Below, piece after piece: positions 50,265 to 56,713 of a stretch of DNA of 56,713 nt; within the stretch, counting starts at the first letter, position 1; each line of letters opens with the position of its first letter. The DNA comes from Bradyrhizobium semiaridum (GTDB lineage Bacteria > Pseudomonadota > Alphaproteobacteria > Rhizobiales > Xanthobacteraceae): the NCBI RefSeq assembly GCF_020329505.1, contig NZ_JAGKJJ010000035.1, positions 1 to 56,713 on the forward strand, given 5' to 3'. The notes under the pieces are model-generated. The model saw only the letters and a list, made by a program, of their open reading frames with translations, was not told where the DNA came from and searched no databases. Made by a program: the position numbers and the translations under genes.

Positions 50265-50966
50265 ATGCGCGTTTTGCTGATTGAAGATGACAGCGCCGTT
50301 GCGCAGTCTATCGAGCTGATGCTCAAATCCGAGAGCTTCAACGTCTACACGACGGATCTCGGTGAAGAAGGCGTCGATCTCGGCAAACTCTACGACTACG
50401 ACATCATTCTTCTCGACCTCAACCTGCCCGACATGTCCGGCTACGACGTGCTGAAGCAGCTTCGGGTGTCGAAGATCAAGACTCCCATTCTGATCCTCTC
50501 CGGCCTCGCCGGCATCGAGGACAAGGTCAAGGGTCTCGGCGTTGGCGCCGACGACTACATGACCAAGCCCTTCCACAAGGATGAACTGGTCGCCCGCATC
50601 CACGCGATCGTGCGCCGCTCCAAGGGCCACGCCCAGTCGGTGATCCAGACCGGCGATCTCGTGGTCAATCTCGACACCAAGACGGTCGAGGTCGGCGGCC
50701 AGCGCGTGCACCTGACCGGCAAGGAATACCAGATGCTGGAGCTGCTCTCGCTCCGCAAGGGCACCACGCTCACCAAAGAAATGTTCCTCAACCACCTCTA
50801 TGGCGGCATGGACGAGCCGGAGCTGAAGATCATCGACGTCTTCATCTGCAAGCTGCGCAAGAAGCTCGCCAACGCCTCCGAAGGCCGCAACTTCATCGAG
50901 ACCGTGTGGGGCCGCGGCTATGTGCTGCGCGAGCCGCACGAGGCCGACGAGCGGATTCCCGCCTGA
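50265..50966 (+). CDS. ctrA: Cell-cycle response regulator CtrA
   Basis: A 233-aa OmpR-family regulator. The receiver domain has D51 in LLDLNLPDMSGYDVL and K101 in YMTKPFHKDELVARIH. The winged-helix DNA-binding domain has LTGKEYQMLELLSLRKGTTLTKEMFLNHLYGGMDEPELKIID, nearly identical to CtrA across alphaproteobacteria. CtrA controls cell division, motility and chemotaxis genes by phosphorylation through CckA-ChpT. The start is MRVLLIEDDSAVAQSIELML, the family norm. Confidence 0.97.
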   Translation: MRVLLIEDDSAVAQSIELMLKSESFNVYTTDLGEEGVDLGKLYDYDIILLDLNLPDMSGYDVLKQLRVSKIKTPILILSGLAGIEDKVKGLGVGADDYMTKPFHKDELVARIHAIVRRSKGHAQSVIQTGDLVVNLDTKTVEVGGQRVHLTGKEYQMLELLSLRKGTTLTKEMFLNHLYGGMDEPELKIIDVFICKLRKKLANASEGRNFIETVWGRGYVLREPHEADERIPA

Positions 50967-50990
50967 TCCTCCAAGGGTGACAGCCTCAGA

Positions 50991-51014
50991 CCCCGCCGCA
51001 CCGGCGGGGTTTTT
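50991..51014 (+). terminator. Intrinsic terminator after ctrA
   Basis: CCCCGCCG (50991-50998) pairs with CGGCGGGG (51002-51009), followed by TTTTT, then GTTTGG. Confidence 0.88.
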
Positions 51015-51106
51015 GTTTGGCTTGAACCCGCCGGCGCGCTGCGCAGACCAACGGAACGTGCAACACTTCGCGCAATTCCCGACGACTTCCCGGAAGCCGG
51101 CACGAC

Positions 51107-51511
51107 ATGATCCTGCAATCCCTCGCCGGCCTGCCGGCGTTCCTGGTCTATTTCTGCACGGCGCTGATCGTCGTGGTCGCCTATCTCTTCGTCTACACGC
51201 GCGTCACGCCGCACGACGAATTCCAGCTGATCCGCGACAACCACCCGGCGGCGGCGGTCGCGCTCGGCCTCAGCCTGCTCGGCTTCGTGCTGCCGGTGGT
51301 GAGCGCCATCGCGCATTCCGCCAACGTGATCGACTGCCTGATCTGGAGCATGATCGCGCTGATCGTGCAGATCATCGTGTTCTATATCGTCAAGGTCCCG
51401 GTGCCGAACCTGTCGGCGCGGATCGCGGACGGCGAACTGGCGCCGGCGATCTGGCTCGGGCTGTCCTCGCTGGCCGCAGGCGCGCTGAACGCGGCCTGCA
51501 TGATCTACTGA
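51107..51511 (+). CDS. DUF350 membrane protein (YjfL-like)
   Basis: A 134-aa inner-membrane protein with four hydrophobic segments: LPAFLVYFCTALIVVVAYLFVY, AAVALGLSLLGFVLPVVSAIAHS, CLIWSMIALIVQIIVFYIV and LAAGALNAACMIY. The core GFVLPVVSAIAHSANVIDCLIWSMIA is DUF350/UPF0719. In E. coli yjfL is followed by a YgiB-type gene and an ATP-grasp gene (yjfC). The same order is seen here, so this looks like that module. Function unknown. Confidence 0.88.
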   Translation: MILQSLAGLPAFLVYFCTALIVVVAYLFVYTRVTPHDEFQLIRDNHPAAAVALGLSLLGFVLPVVSAIAHSANVIDCLIWSMIALIVQIIVFYIVKVPVPNLSARIADGELAPAIWLGLSSLAAGALNAACMIY

Positions 51512-51512
51512 C

Positions 51513-51917
51513 ATGACCCGCAAACCGGATCCGCAGTCCGGCAAGCGGCGGACGGTGGTGCCCGCGGTCCTGCCGCTGCCGCGGCCGCCGGGCCCACCGA
51601 GCAAGCGTTCCAACCATGTCGCGCTGCTGGTGATGGGCACGCTCGCGGTCGGCGGCAGCGCCTATGCACTGATGCCGCGCCAGGACTGCCAGCCGCCGCC
51701 TCCCCCGCCGCCCGGGGTCACCGCACCGGTCACCCCGCAGCCCGGTGCTGGCTGCACCTCGCGCAGCTCGTCCTCCGGCGGCAGCGGCAGCAGCGGCCGC
51801 TCCTCTCGCAGCAGCTTCTTCGATTCCTCGTCGAGCAGTTCGTCGTCCTCGAGCTCCTCGGTGAGCCGCGGCGGCTTCGGCTCGTTCGCACATGCGTTCG
51901 GCTTCAGTGGCGGCTGA
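51513..51917 (+). CDS. Ser-rich membrane-anchored protein, YjfM/YgiB-like
   Basis: A 134-aa protein. A basic, proline-rich N-terminus is followed by one membrane segment (VALLVMGTLAVGGSAYALM), a Pro-rich stretch, and a C-terminal half made largely of Ser and Gly (SSSSGGSGSSGRSSRSSFFDSSSS...), ending GGFGSFAHAFGFSGG. It starts two bases after the DUF350 stop. It takes the place of the DUF1190 (YgiB/YjfM) gene found in the E. coli operon, but sequence similarity is low-complexity and weak. Function unknown. Confidence 0.75.
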   Translation: MTRKPDPQSGKRRTVVPAVLPLPRPPGPPSKRSNHVALLVMGTLAVGGSAYALMPRQDCQPPPPPPPGVTAPVTPQPGAGCTSRSSSSGGSGSSGRSSRSSFFDSSSSSSSSSSSSVSRGGFGSFAHAFGFSGG

Positions 51918-52020
51918 CACATGCCGTGCACGTTGGCATGTCACTATCCCGCTTTCGCTTGCCGGAAGGATGCAGCTGATGGACACTCGATGGCGCTGGT
52001 CGATAGCAAGGGTCGCAACC

Positions 52021-52239
52021 ATGAAACGCTCGCGCCGCGTATGGTTGAAACTGATGGGCAGCGCCGCCGTCGGCGCCGTCTCGATCGGCATCACGCCGGC
52101 CGACGCCCGCAGCCGACGCCATCACACGGTGGGGACCAAAGGCAATCCCACGCGCCAATCGACGCCAGGCGGATTTGGCGGCGCGCCGCGCGAGATCGCC
52201 CGCTTCGGTGCTGACGACCCCTCGCACGGCGGCAGCTGA
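52021..52239 (+). CDS. Small exported basic protein, 72 aa
   Basis: ATG 52021 (MKRSRRVWLKLMGSAAVGAV) gives a signal-peptide-like start: basic residues, hydrophobic core, and possible cleavage after ADA. The mature part is short, basic and Gly/Arg-rich (SRRHHTVGTKGNPTRQSTPGG), ending in DDPSHGGS. It sits between the Ser-rich gene and the ATP-grasp gene, so it is probably part of the module, and a good candidate for a modified peptide. I do not recognise it. Confidence 0.55.
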   Translation: MKRSRRVWLKLMGSAAVGAVSIGITPADARSRRHHTVGTKGNPTRQSTPGGFGGAPREIARFGADDPSHGGS

Positions 52240-52281
52240 GCAACGCGAACCTGACATCACTCCACGACCAGGGTCCAGTTC

Positions 52282-53439
52282 ATGCAACGCATCGCCTGCC
52301 CCGAGCGCGACGATTGGCGGGCCACCGCCGAAAGCGCCGGCTTCGCCTTCCACACCATCGACGGCGAACGCTATTGGGACGAGCGCGCCTATTACGCGTT
52401 CACGCTGGACGAGATCGAGCGCGCGATCGAGGCGCCGACCGGCGAGCTCGACGCGATGTGTCTCGAGCTGGCCGGCCGCGCCGTCAAGGACGAACGTTAT
52501 CTGCGGCGGCTTAAAATCCCGGAAGCGTTCTGGGATCTGATCGCGACGAGCTGGCGGCGCAAGGAGCCGAGCCTGTACGGCCGGTTCGATCTCAAATTCG
52601 ACGGCAGCGGCCCGGCCAAACTGCTGGAATACAACGCTGACACGCCGACCTCGATCTTCGAGGCGGCGGTGTTTCAATGGACCTGGCTCGAACAGGCGAT
52701 CGAGCGCAACATCATCCCGAAGCGCGCCGACCAGTTCAACTCGATCCACGACCGCTTGATCGACGCCTGGAAGAAGCTCGGCAGCCGCTATCCGCTGCAT
52801 CTCACTGGCATGACCGGAAATGCCGAGGACGTCGGCACGCTGGCCTATCTCGAGGACACCGCGGTGCAGGCCGGGCTGAAGACCACGACACTCGACATCG
52901 AGGAGATCGGGCTGCGCGACGACGGCCAGTTCGTCGATCTGGACGAGGAGCCGATCGCGCTCGCCTTCAAGCTCTATCCCTGGGAATGGATGTTCCACGA
53001 CGCCTTCGGCAAGAGCCTCGCCTCCGCACCGACGCGCTGGATCGAGCCGCCCTGGAAAGCGATCCTGTCCAACAAGGGCATCCTGCCACTGCTGTGGGAG
53101 ATGTTTCCGAACCACCCCAATCTATTGCCGGCGTATTTCGAGGACGATCCGCAAGCGGCGCAGCTCGGCACCTCCTTCGTGCGAAAGCCGATCTATTCGC
53201 GCGAAGGCGCCAACGTCGCACTCGTCAGCGCCGGCACCACGCTGGTCGAACAGCAAGGCCCCTACGGCGCCGAGGGCTTCATCCGCCAGGCGCTCGCTCC
53301 GTTGCCGAACTTTTCCGGCCAGTATCCCGTGCTCGGCAGCTGGCTGGTCGACCACACGCCATGCGGCCTGTCGATCCGCGAGGACGAGAACCCGATTACC
53401 GGCAACACCTCGCGATTTCTGCCGCACGCGATTTTGTAG
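52282..53439 (+). CDS. Glutathionylspermidine synthase-like ATP-grasp protein (YjfC/YgiC-like)
   Basis: A 385-aa GSP_synth-family enzyme. Motifs include YGRFDLKFDGSGPAKLLEYNADTPTSIFE near the centre, AFKLYPWEWMFHD, and FVRKPIYSREGANV near the C-terminus, which build the ATP-grasp site. Real glutathionylspermidine synthases also carry an amidase domain, which is absent here, so this is the YgiC/YjfC type. Those are predicted amide-bond-forming enzymes with unknown substrate. It follows the two small genes closely. Confidence 0.92.
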   Translation: MQRIACPERDDWRATAESAGFAFHTIDGERYWDERAYYAFTLDEIERAIEAPTGELDAMCLELAGRAVKDERYLRRLKIPEAFWDLIATSWRRKEPSLYGRFDLKFDGSGPAKLLEYNADTPTSIFEAAVFQWTWLEQAIERNIIPKRADQFNSIHDRLIDAWKKLGSRYPLHLTGMTGNAEDVGTLAYLEDTAVQAGLKTTTLDIEEIGLRDDGQFVDLDEEPIALAFKLYPWEWMFHDAFGKSLASAPTRWIEPPWKAILSNKGILPLLWEMFPNHPNLLPAYFEDDPQAAQLGTSFVRKPIYSREGANVALVSAGTTLVEQQGPYGAEGFIRQALAPLPNFSGQYPVLGSWLVDHTPCGLSIREDENPITGNTSRFLPHAIL

Positions 53440-53484
53440 ACATTGACCGCAGAACGAGCGCCGCTCGCTCACAGTCATCCTGAG

Positions 53485-53625
53485 AGGGTGTGAAGTTTTG
53501 TCCTCAGCCACCGCTGTCATCGCCCGGCCTGTGCGCAATTGCGCACATGGACCGGGCGATCCAGTAACCCGTCACCCTGAGAGGTTGTGACGGAACGGGC
53601 CACGTCGCTTCGTGGCTCAGAGAAC
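53485..53625. repeat. Intergenic repeats with a strong stem-loop
   Basis: ATCGCCCGG (53519-53527) pairs with CCGGGCGAT (53552-53560), with GTGCGCAATTGCGCAC inside. On both sides CATCCTGAGAGG and CACCCTGAGAGG give direct copies. This palindromic cluster lies between the plus-strand ATP-grasp gene and minus-strand cheR. No gene is present. Confidence 0.65.
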
Positions 53626-53626
53626 T

Positions 53627-54499
53627 TTAGCGCGCAGCCGAGGCCACAGCCTTCAGCACGTGCGGCGCGGCGCCGGCGCGGGCGACGGGGGCGGTGCTCG
53701 GCTGGTAGAGGCCGCGCCGGTCGGGATAGGGTCTGAACACATTGGTGATGCCGACCACCGATTCCGCGGCGCCCAGCGCCAGCACGCCGTCGGGCTCCAG
53801 CATCCGCGCCAGCTTGTCGAAGATGGCGGCCTTGGTGGGCTGATCGAAATAGATCAGCACGTTGCGGCAGAAGATCACGTCGAAGGTGCCGAGATGAGAA
53901 AAATCCTGCAGCAAATTGAGCTGACGGTGCTGCACCATGCCGCGGATGTCGGCGTTGAGCTGCCAGAGCTCACCCTTCTGCGCGAAATACTTCACCAGCA
54001 TCTGGATCGGCAAGCCGCGCTGCACCTCGAACTGGCTGAACAAACCTGACTTGGCCTTCTCCAGCACCGCCTGCGACAGATCGGTGGCGATGATCTCGAT
54101 GCGCCAGCCGCTGAACAGCGCGGTCATCTCCTTGACCAGCATCGCGATCGAATAAGGCTCCTGTCCGGTCGAACCGGCCGCGCACCAGATGCGAAGCGCA
54201 CGGCGTGCCGCGCGCGCCTGCGCAAGCGCGGGCAGCACAGCTTCCTTGAGATGATCGAACGGGATCTTGTCGCGGAAGAAGAAGGTCTCGTTTGTGGTCA
54301 TCGCCTCGACCACGTCCGAGGTCAGCGTCTCGGCGCCGCCCTTGATCTTCTGGACCAGCTCGGGAATGCCGGCGAGGTTCGACCGGCGCGCCAGCGGCAC
54401 CAGGCGGCTCTCGACGAGGTATTGCTTGTCGGCCGAGAGATCGAGGCCGGAGCGTTCCTTCAGCAGCTTGCGCAGATACTCATAGTCCAGCGGCGTCAC
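53627..54499 (-). CDS. cheR: Chemotaxis methyltransferase CheR
   Basis: A 290-aa SAM-dependent methyltransferase. TNETFFFRD (69-77) and the SAM site AAGSTGQEPYSIAML (107-121) are typical. It methylates glutamates of chemoreceptors. I chose GTG 54499: GGAGA lies seven bases upstream and the start overlaps the cheB stop by four bases. An ATG at 54604 would add about 35 residues that read cheB in another frame. Confidence 0.94.
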   Translation of the reverse strand: MTPLDYEYLRKLLKERSGLDLSADKQYLVESRLVPLARRSNLAGIPELVQKIKGGAETLTSDVVEAMTTNETFFFRDKIPFDHLKEAVLPALAQARAARRALRIWCAAGSTGQEPYSIAMLVKEMTALFSGWRIEIIATDLSQAVLEKAKSGLFSQFEVQRGLPIQMLVKYFAQKGELWQLNADIRGMVQHRQLNLLQDFSHLGTFDVIFCRNVLIYFDQPTKAAIFDKLARMLEPDGVLALGAAESVVGITNVFRPYPDRRGLYQPSTAPVARAGAAPHVLKAVASAAR

Positions 54500-55668
54500 G
54501 AACGGTCTCCGGAAAACACACGAACAAGTTTCGGTCCGATCTGATTGAGCGGCAGCACCGCGGCGCAGATCCCGGCATTGGCGGCCGCGCCGGGCATGCC
54601 CCACACTACGCTGGTCGCCTCGTCCTGCGCGATCACGCTGCCGCCGGCGGCGACGATGTCCTTGCCGCCGCGCATGCCGTCCGAGCCCATTCCGGTCAGG
54701 ATCACCGACATGATGCTGCCCTGCCAGACGTCGATCGCCGACGCGAACAGCGGATCGACCGCGGGCTTGCAGAAATTGACCGGCGGGCCATCGTCGAGCG
54801 CGATCACGGCGTCGATGCCGTGGCGGGCGACGCGCATGTGGCGGCCGCCGGGCGCCAGATAGATCCGTCCGGGCTTGATGGTTTCGCCGTCAATGGCTTC
54901 ATGCGCCGGGCGCTTGCTGGTGCGCGCGAGATGCTCGGCGAGAATGGTGGTGAAGGTCGGTGGCATGTGCTGGGTGATCAGCACCGGAAAGCGGTCGATC
55001 ACCGGTCCGATCTCGGCGACCAGCGTCATCAGCGCCTGCGGGCCGCCGGTCGAGGAGCCGACCAGGAGCACCTTCGGCTGCAGCAGGCCGAACGGACGGC
55101 GGGTCAATGGCGCCGGTGCGGCAACTCCTGGCGCTGCGCCCGGCGCCGCCACGCGCGGCCTGTCATGGCCGGCGGCGAGCGGCGGGCTCGCCGTCGTATG
55201 CACGCTGCTCCGCCGCGCTCTCGCGCCGAGATGACGGATCTTCTGGATCAGGTCGTGGCGGAAAGTTTCCGCGGCGGTTGCCTCGCGCGTGCTTTCCGGC
55301 TTCGGAATGTAATCGGAGGCGCCGAGCGACAGCGCCTTCAGGCTGATCTCCGCGTTGCGACGGGTCAGCGTCGAGGCCATGATGACGACGAGGTCGCGCT
55401 TCTTGTCGAGCAGTTGCGGCAGCGCCGAGATGCCATCGAGATCGGGCATCTCGATATCGAGCACCGCGACGTCGGGATTGATGTGCTCGAGCTGGTTGAC
55501 GGCGTCGAGCCCGGTGCGCAACGAGGCCACGACTTCCATGTCGGGCTCGGCGCCGATCCAGCGCGAGATCATGCCGCGGATCACCACGGAGTCGTCGACC
55601 ACCATCACCCGCACCTTGTCGGTACGGGGCGACGTCGGGGCCGCAGCATTTGTCAACGCAACACTCAT
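54496..55668 (-). CDS. cheB: Chemotaxis methylesterase/deamidase CheB
   Basis: A 390-aa protein: receiver domain with D71 (LDIEMPDLDGI), an Ala/Pro linker, and the esterase with S206 (GSSTGGPQAL), H234 (ITQHMPPTFT) and D330 (GMGSDGMRGG). It removes methyl groups from chemoreceptors after CheA phosphorylation. Translational coupling to cheR is seen as the four-base overlap. Confidence 0.96.
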   Translation of the reverse strand: MSVALTNAAAPTSPRTDKVRVMVVDDSVVIRGMISRWIGAEPDMEVVASLRTGLDAVNQLEHINPDVAVLDIEMPDLDGISALPQLLDKKRDLVVIMASTLTRRNAEISLKALSLGASDYIPKPESTREATAAETFRHDLIQKIRHLGARARRSSVHTTASPPLAAGHDRPRVAAPGAAPGVAAPAPLTRRPFGLLQPKVLLVGSSTGGPQALMTLVAEIGPVIDRFPVLITQHMPPTFTTILAEHLARTSKRPAHEAIDGETIKPGRIYLAPGGRHMRVARHGIDAVIALDDGPPVNFCKPAVDPLFASAIDVWQGSIMSVILTGMGSDGMRGGKDIVAAGGSVIAQDEATSVVWGMPGAAANAGICAAVLPLNQIGPKLVRVFSGDRS

Positions 55669-55745
55669 GACTTCACCGGCGACGCAACGCTACCGCACAA
55701 CAATAGTTGAGCCGAAGGCTTGCGCCGCCGGATCGAACCAGAAAA

Positions 55746-56111
55746 CTAGATCAGTCCCACTTCCTGGAACTTCGCAGTGACGATGTCCCGGTCGAACGGC
55801 TTCATGATGTATTCGTTCGCCCCGGCATGCAGCGCGCGCGCGATGTGCGCGACATCATTCTCGGTGGTGCAGAAGACCACCTTGGGCTGGTCGCCGCCGG
55901 GCATGCGGCGGAGATTGCCGAGGAACTCGTAGCCGTCCATCACGGGCATGTTCCAGTCGAGCAGCACCGCATCGGGCATCGTCCGCTTGCAGGCTTCGAG
56001 CGCCTTGGCGCCGTCTTCGGCCTCGGTGATCTGGAAATCGAGACCTTCCAGGATGCGGCGAGCGACCTTGCGAATGACGCTTGAGTCATCGACGACAAGA
56101 CACGTTCTCAT
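55746..56111 (-). CDS. cheY: Chemotaxis response regulator CheY
   Basis: A 121-aa single receiver domain: VVDDSSVIRKV, D52 in LLDWNMPVMDGYEF, and K104 in YIMKPFDRDI. It signals to the flagellar switch. The start MRTCLVVDD at 56111 fits the family; an upstream ATG at 56132 adds seven residues. Confidence 0.93.
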   Translation of the reverse strand: MRTCLVVDDSSVIRKVARRILEGLDFQITEAEDGAKALEACKRTMPDAVLLDWNMPVMDGYEFLGNLRRMPGGDQPKVVFCTTENDVAHIARALHAGANEYIMKPFDRDIVTAKFQEVGLI

Positions 56112-56173
56112 TTGCGACCTCTGCTTCCTCATCCCCCGAGGGGATGCTTTCGTTCTTCACTTCCGTCCGCTGC

Positions 56174-56644
56174 TCAGGCAGCTTTGGCGTCGGGCATCAA
56201 TTCGAGCACGCGATCGACGTCGAGCACGACCATGAGCTGGCCGTCGAGGCGGTGGACGCCGCCGGCGAGCTTGGCCATGCGCGGATCGAGGTTGACCGGA
56301 TTGTCCTCGCGGCCGGCATCGGGCAGCCGCAGCACTTCGCCGATCTGGTCGATCAAGAGGCCATACGATTCGCCGCGCAGGTCGACGCCGACCGCCATCG
56401 GCACCTGGCCGTCAGCGGCCTTCGGCAGGCCGAGCCGGGCGCGCATGTCGATCACGGTGACGATGCGGCCGCGCAGGTTGAGCACGCCGGCGATCTCGCT
56501 GGACGCCAGCGGCACCCGCGTCAGCCGCTCCGGCATGAACACGTCCTGCACCCGCGAGATCGGCAGGCCGAACAGCTGTCCGCCGATCACAGCGGTGACG
56601 TATTCCGCCATCGCCCCTTCGCCCGCTTCGGTCTTGCTGGTCAT
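56174..56644 (-). CDS. cheW: Chemotaxis coupling protein CheW
   Basis: A 156-aa CheW-like domain: EYVTAVIGGQLFGLPISRVQDVF, VLNLRGRIVTVIDMRARLGL and GLLIDQIGEVLRLP. It links receptors to CheA. It starts 18 bases after the partial upstream gene and belongs to the same cluster as cheY, cheB and cheR. Confidence 0.96.
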   Translation of the reverse strand: MTSKTEAGEGAMAEYVTAVIGGQLFGLPISRVQDVFMPERLTRVPLASSEIAGVLNLRGRIVTVIDMRARLGLPKAADGQVPMAVGVDLRGESYGLLIDQIGEVLRLPDAGREDNPVNLDPRMAKLAGGVHRLDGQLMVVLDVDRVLELMPDAKAA

Positions 56645-56662
56645 CGGTATCGTTTCCGTTGG

Positions 56663-56713
56663 TTAGGCTGCCCGCCGCATCTCGGCGGTCTGTTCCTTCA
56701 GCGCCGCGATCAG
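56663..56713 (-). CDS. 3' end of an upstream chemotaxis gene, possibly cheA
   Basis: Only 16 codons and a stop (LIAALKEQTAEMRRAA) are inside the window. The frame is open to the window edge on the minus strand, and it is directly followed by cheW. The order cheA-cheW-cheY-cheB-cheR is usual in this group, so CheA (often with a C-terminal receiver in Bradyrhizobium) is the best guess. The sequence itself is too short to prove it. Confidence 0.45.
   Translation of the reverse strand: MIAALKEQTAEMRRAA

Noticed and set aside
1..56713. CRISPR array, insertion sequence or prophage
   Set aside because: No array of regular direct repeats with unique spacers, no transposase or integrase frame and no phage gene is visible in any of the real genes.

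Overview
The window is GC-rich chromosomal DNA from an alphaproteobacterium, most probably a Bradyrhizobium or close relative. The evidence is CtrA next to divergent fliI-fliJ and near flhA, several families of short intergenic palindromic repeats of the kind common in that genus, and the large number of orphan solute receptors and broad-substrate catabolic genes. The genus call is an inference from gene content, not from a marker gene. I see no phage genes, insertion sequences, rRNA or CRISPR array. The window opens inside a Lon-type protease and closes inside a gene upstream of cheW.

Layout. (1) 1-3.7 kb: 3' end of a Lon protease, a small unknown gene, a PsiF-like secreted protein and an OFA-family (oxalate/formate) transporter. 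(2) 3.7-8.0 kb: a molybdenum-cofactor block on the minus strand: a MoeA-like protein, a MoeA fused to a periplasmic-binding-like domain, MobB and a TusA-like protein. (3) 8.2-11.6 kb: three solute-binding proteins of three different transporter classes (ABC, TRAP-TAXI, TTT/Bug), none with its membrane partners. (4) 11.6-12.8 kb: a tRNA with a CAU anticodon and a 5'-truncated alpha-amylase remnant. (5) 12.9-23.2 kb: a ten-gene minus-strand operon for short-chain amides or urea: AmiC sensor, AmiR antiterminator, a five-gene UrtABCDE/FmdDEF-like ABC transporter, formamidase, a double-nitrilase protein and a short-chain dehydrogenase. A strong intrinsic terminator lies just before amiC, where AmiR could act. 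(6) 23.4-28 kb: DUF2066 protein, quinone-reductase-like MDR, enoyl-CoA hydratase, gamma-glutamyltransferase. (7) 28-32.6 kb: an amino-acid-type ABC transporter plus a PuuB-like FAD oxidase, with a divergent XRE-cupin regulator. (8) 32.8-37.5 kb: a three-subunit molybdenum hydroxylase resembling PaoABC, with a divergent TetR regulator. (9) 37.9-42.8 kb: D-amino acid dehydrogenase, an omega-amino acid:pyruvate-type aminotransferase with a divergent XRE-cupin regulator, and an MFS transporter. (10) 43-50.9 kb: flhA, an ECF sigma/anti-sigma pair, fliJ, fliI and ctrA. (11) 51.1-53.4 kb: a DUF350 membrane protein, two small proteins and a glutathionylspermidine-synthase-like ATP-grasp enzyme. (12) 53.6 kb to the end: cheR, cheB, cheY, cheW and a partial gene that may be cheA.

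How the genes work together. The molybdenum-cofactor block could supply the molybdenum hydroxylase in region 8, and perhaps a formate dehydrogenase elsewhere that would fit the OFA carrier. The amide operon is self-contained: sensing, antitermination, uptake and hydrolysis. Regions 7 and 9 each pair an amine or amino-acid catabolic enzyme with a divergent XRE-cupin (PuuR-like) regulator. The motility genes at the right share CtrA-like TTAA-N7-TTAA boxes with the divergently transcribed ctrA.
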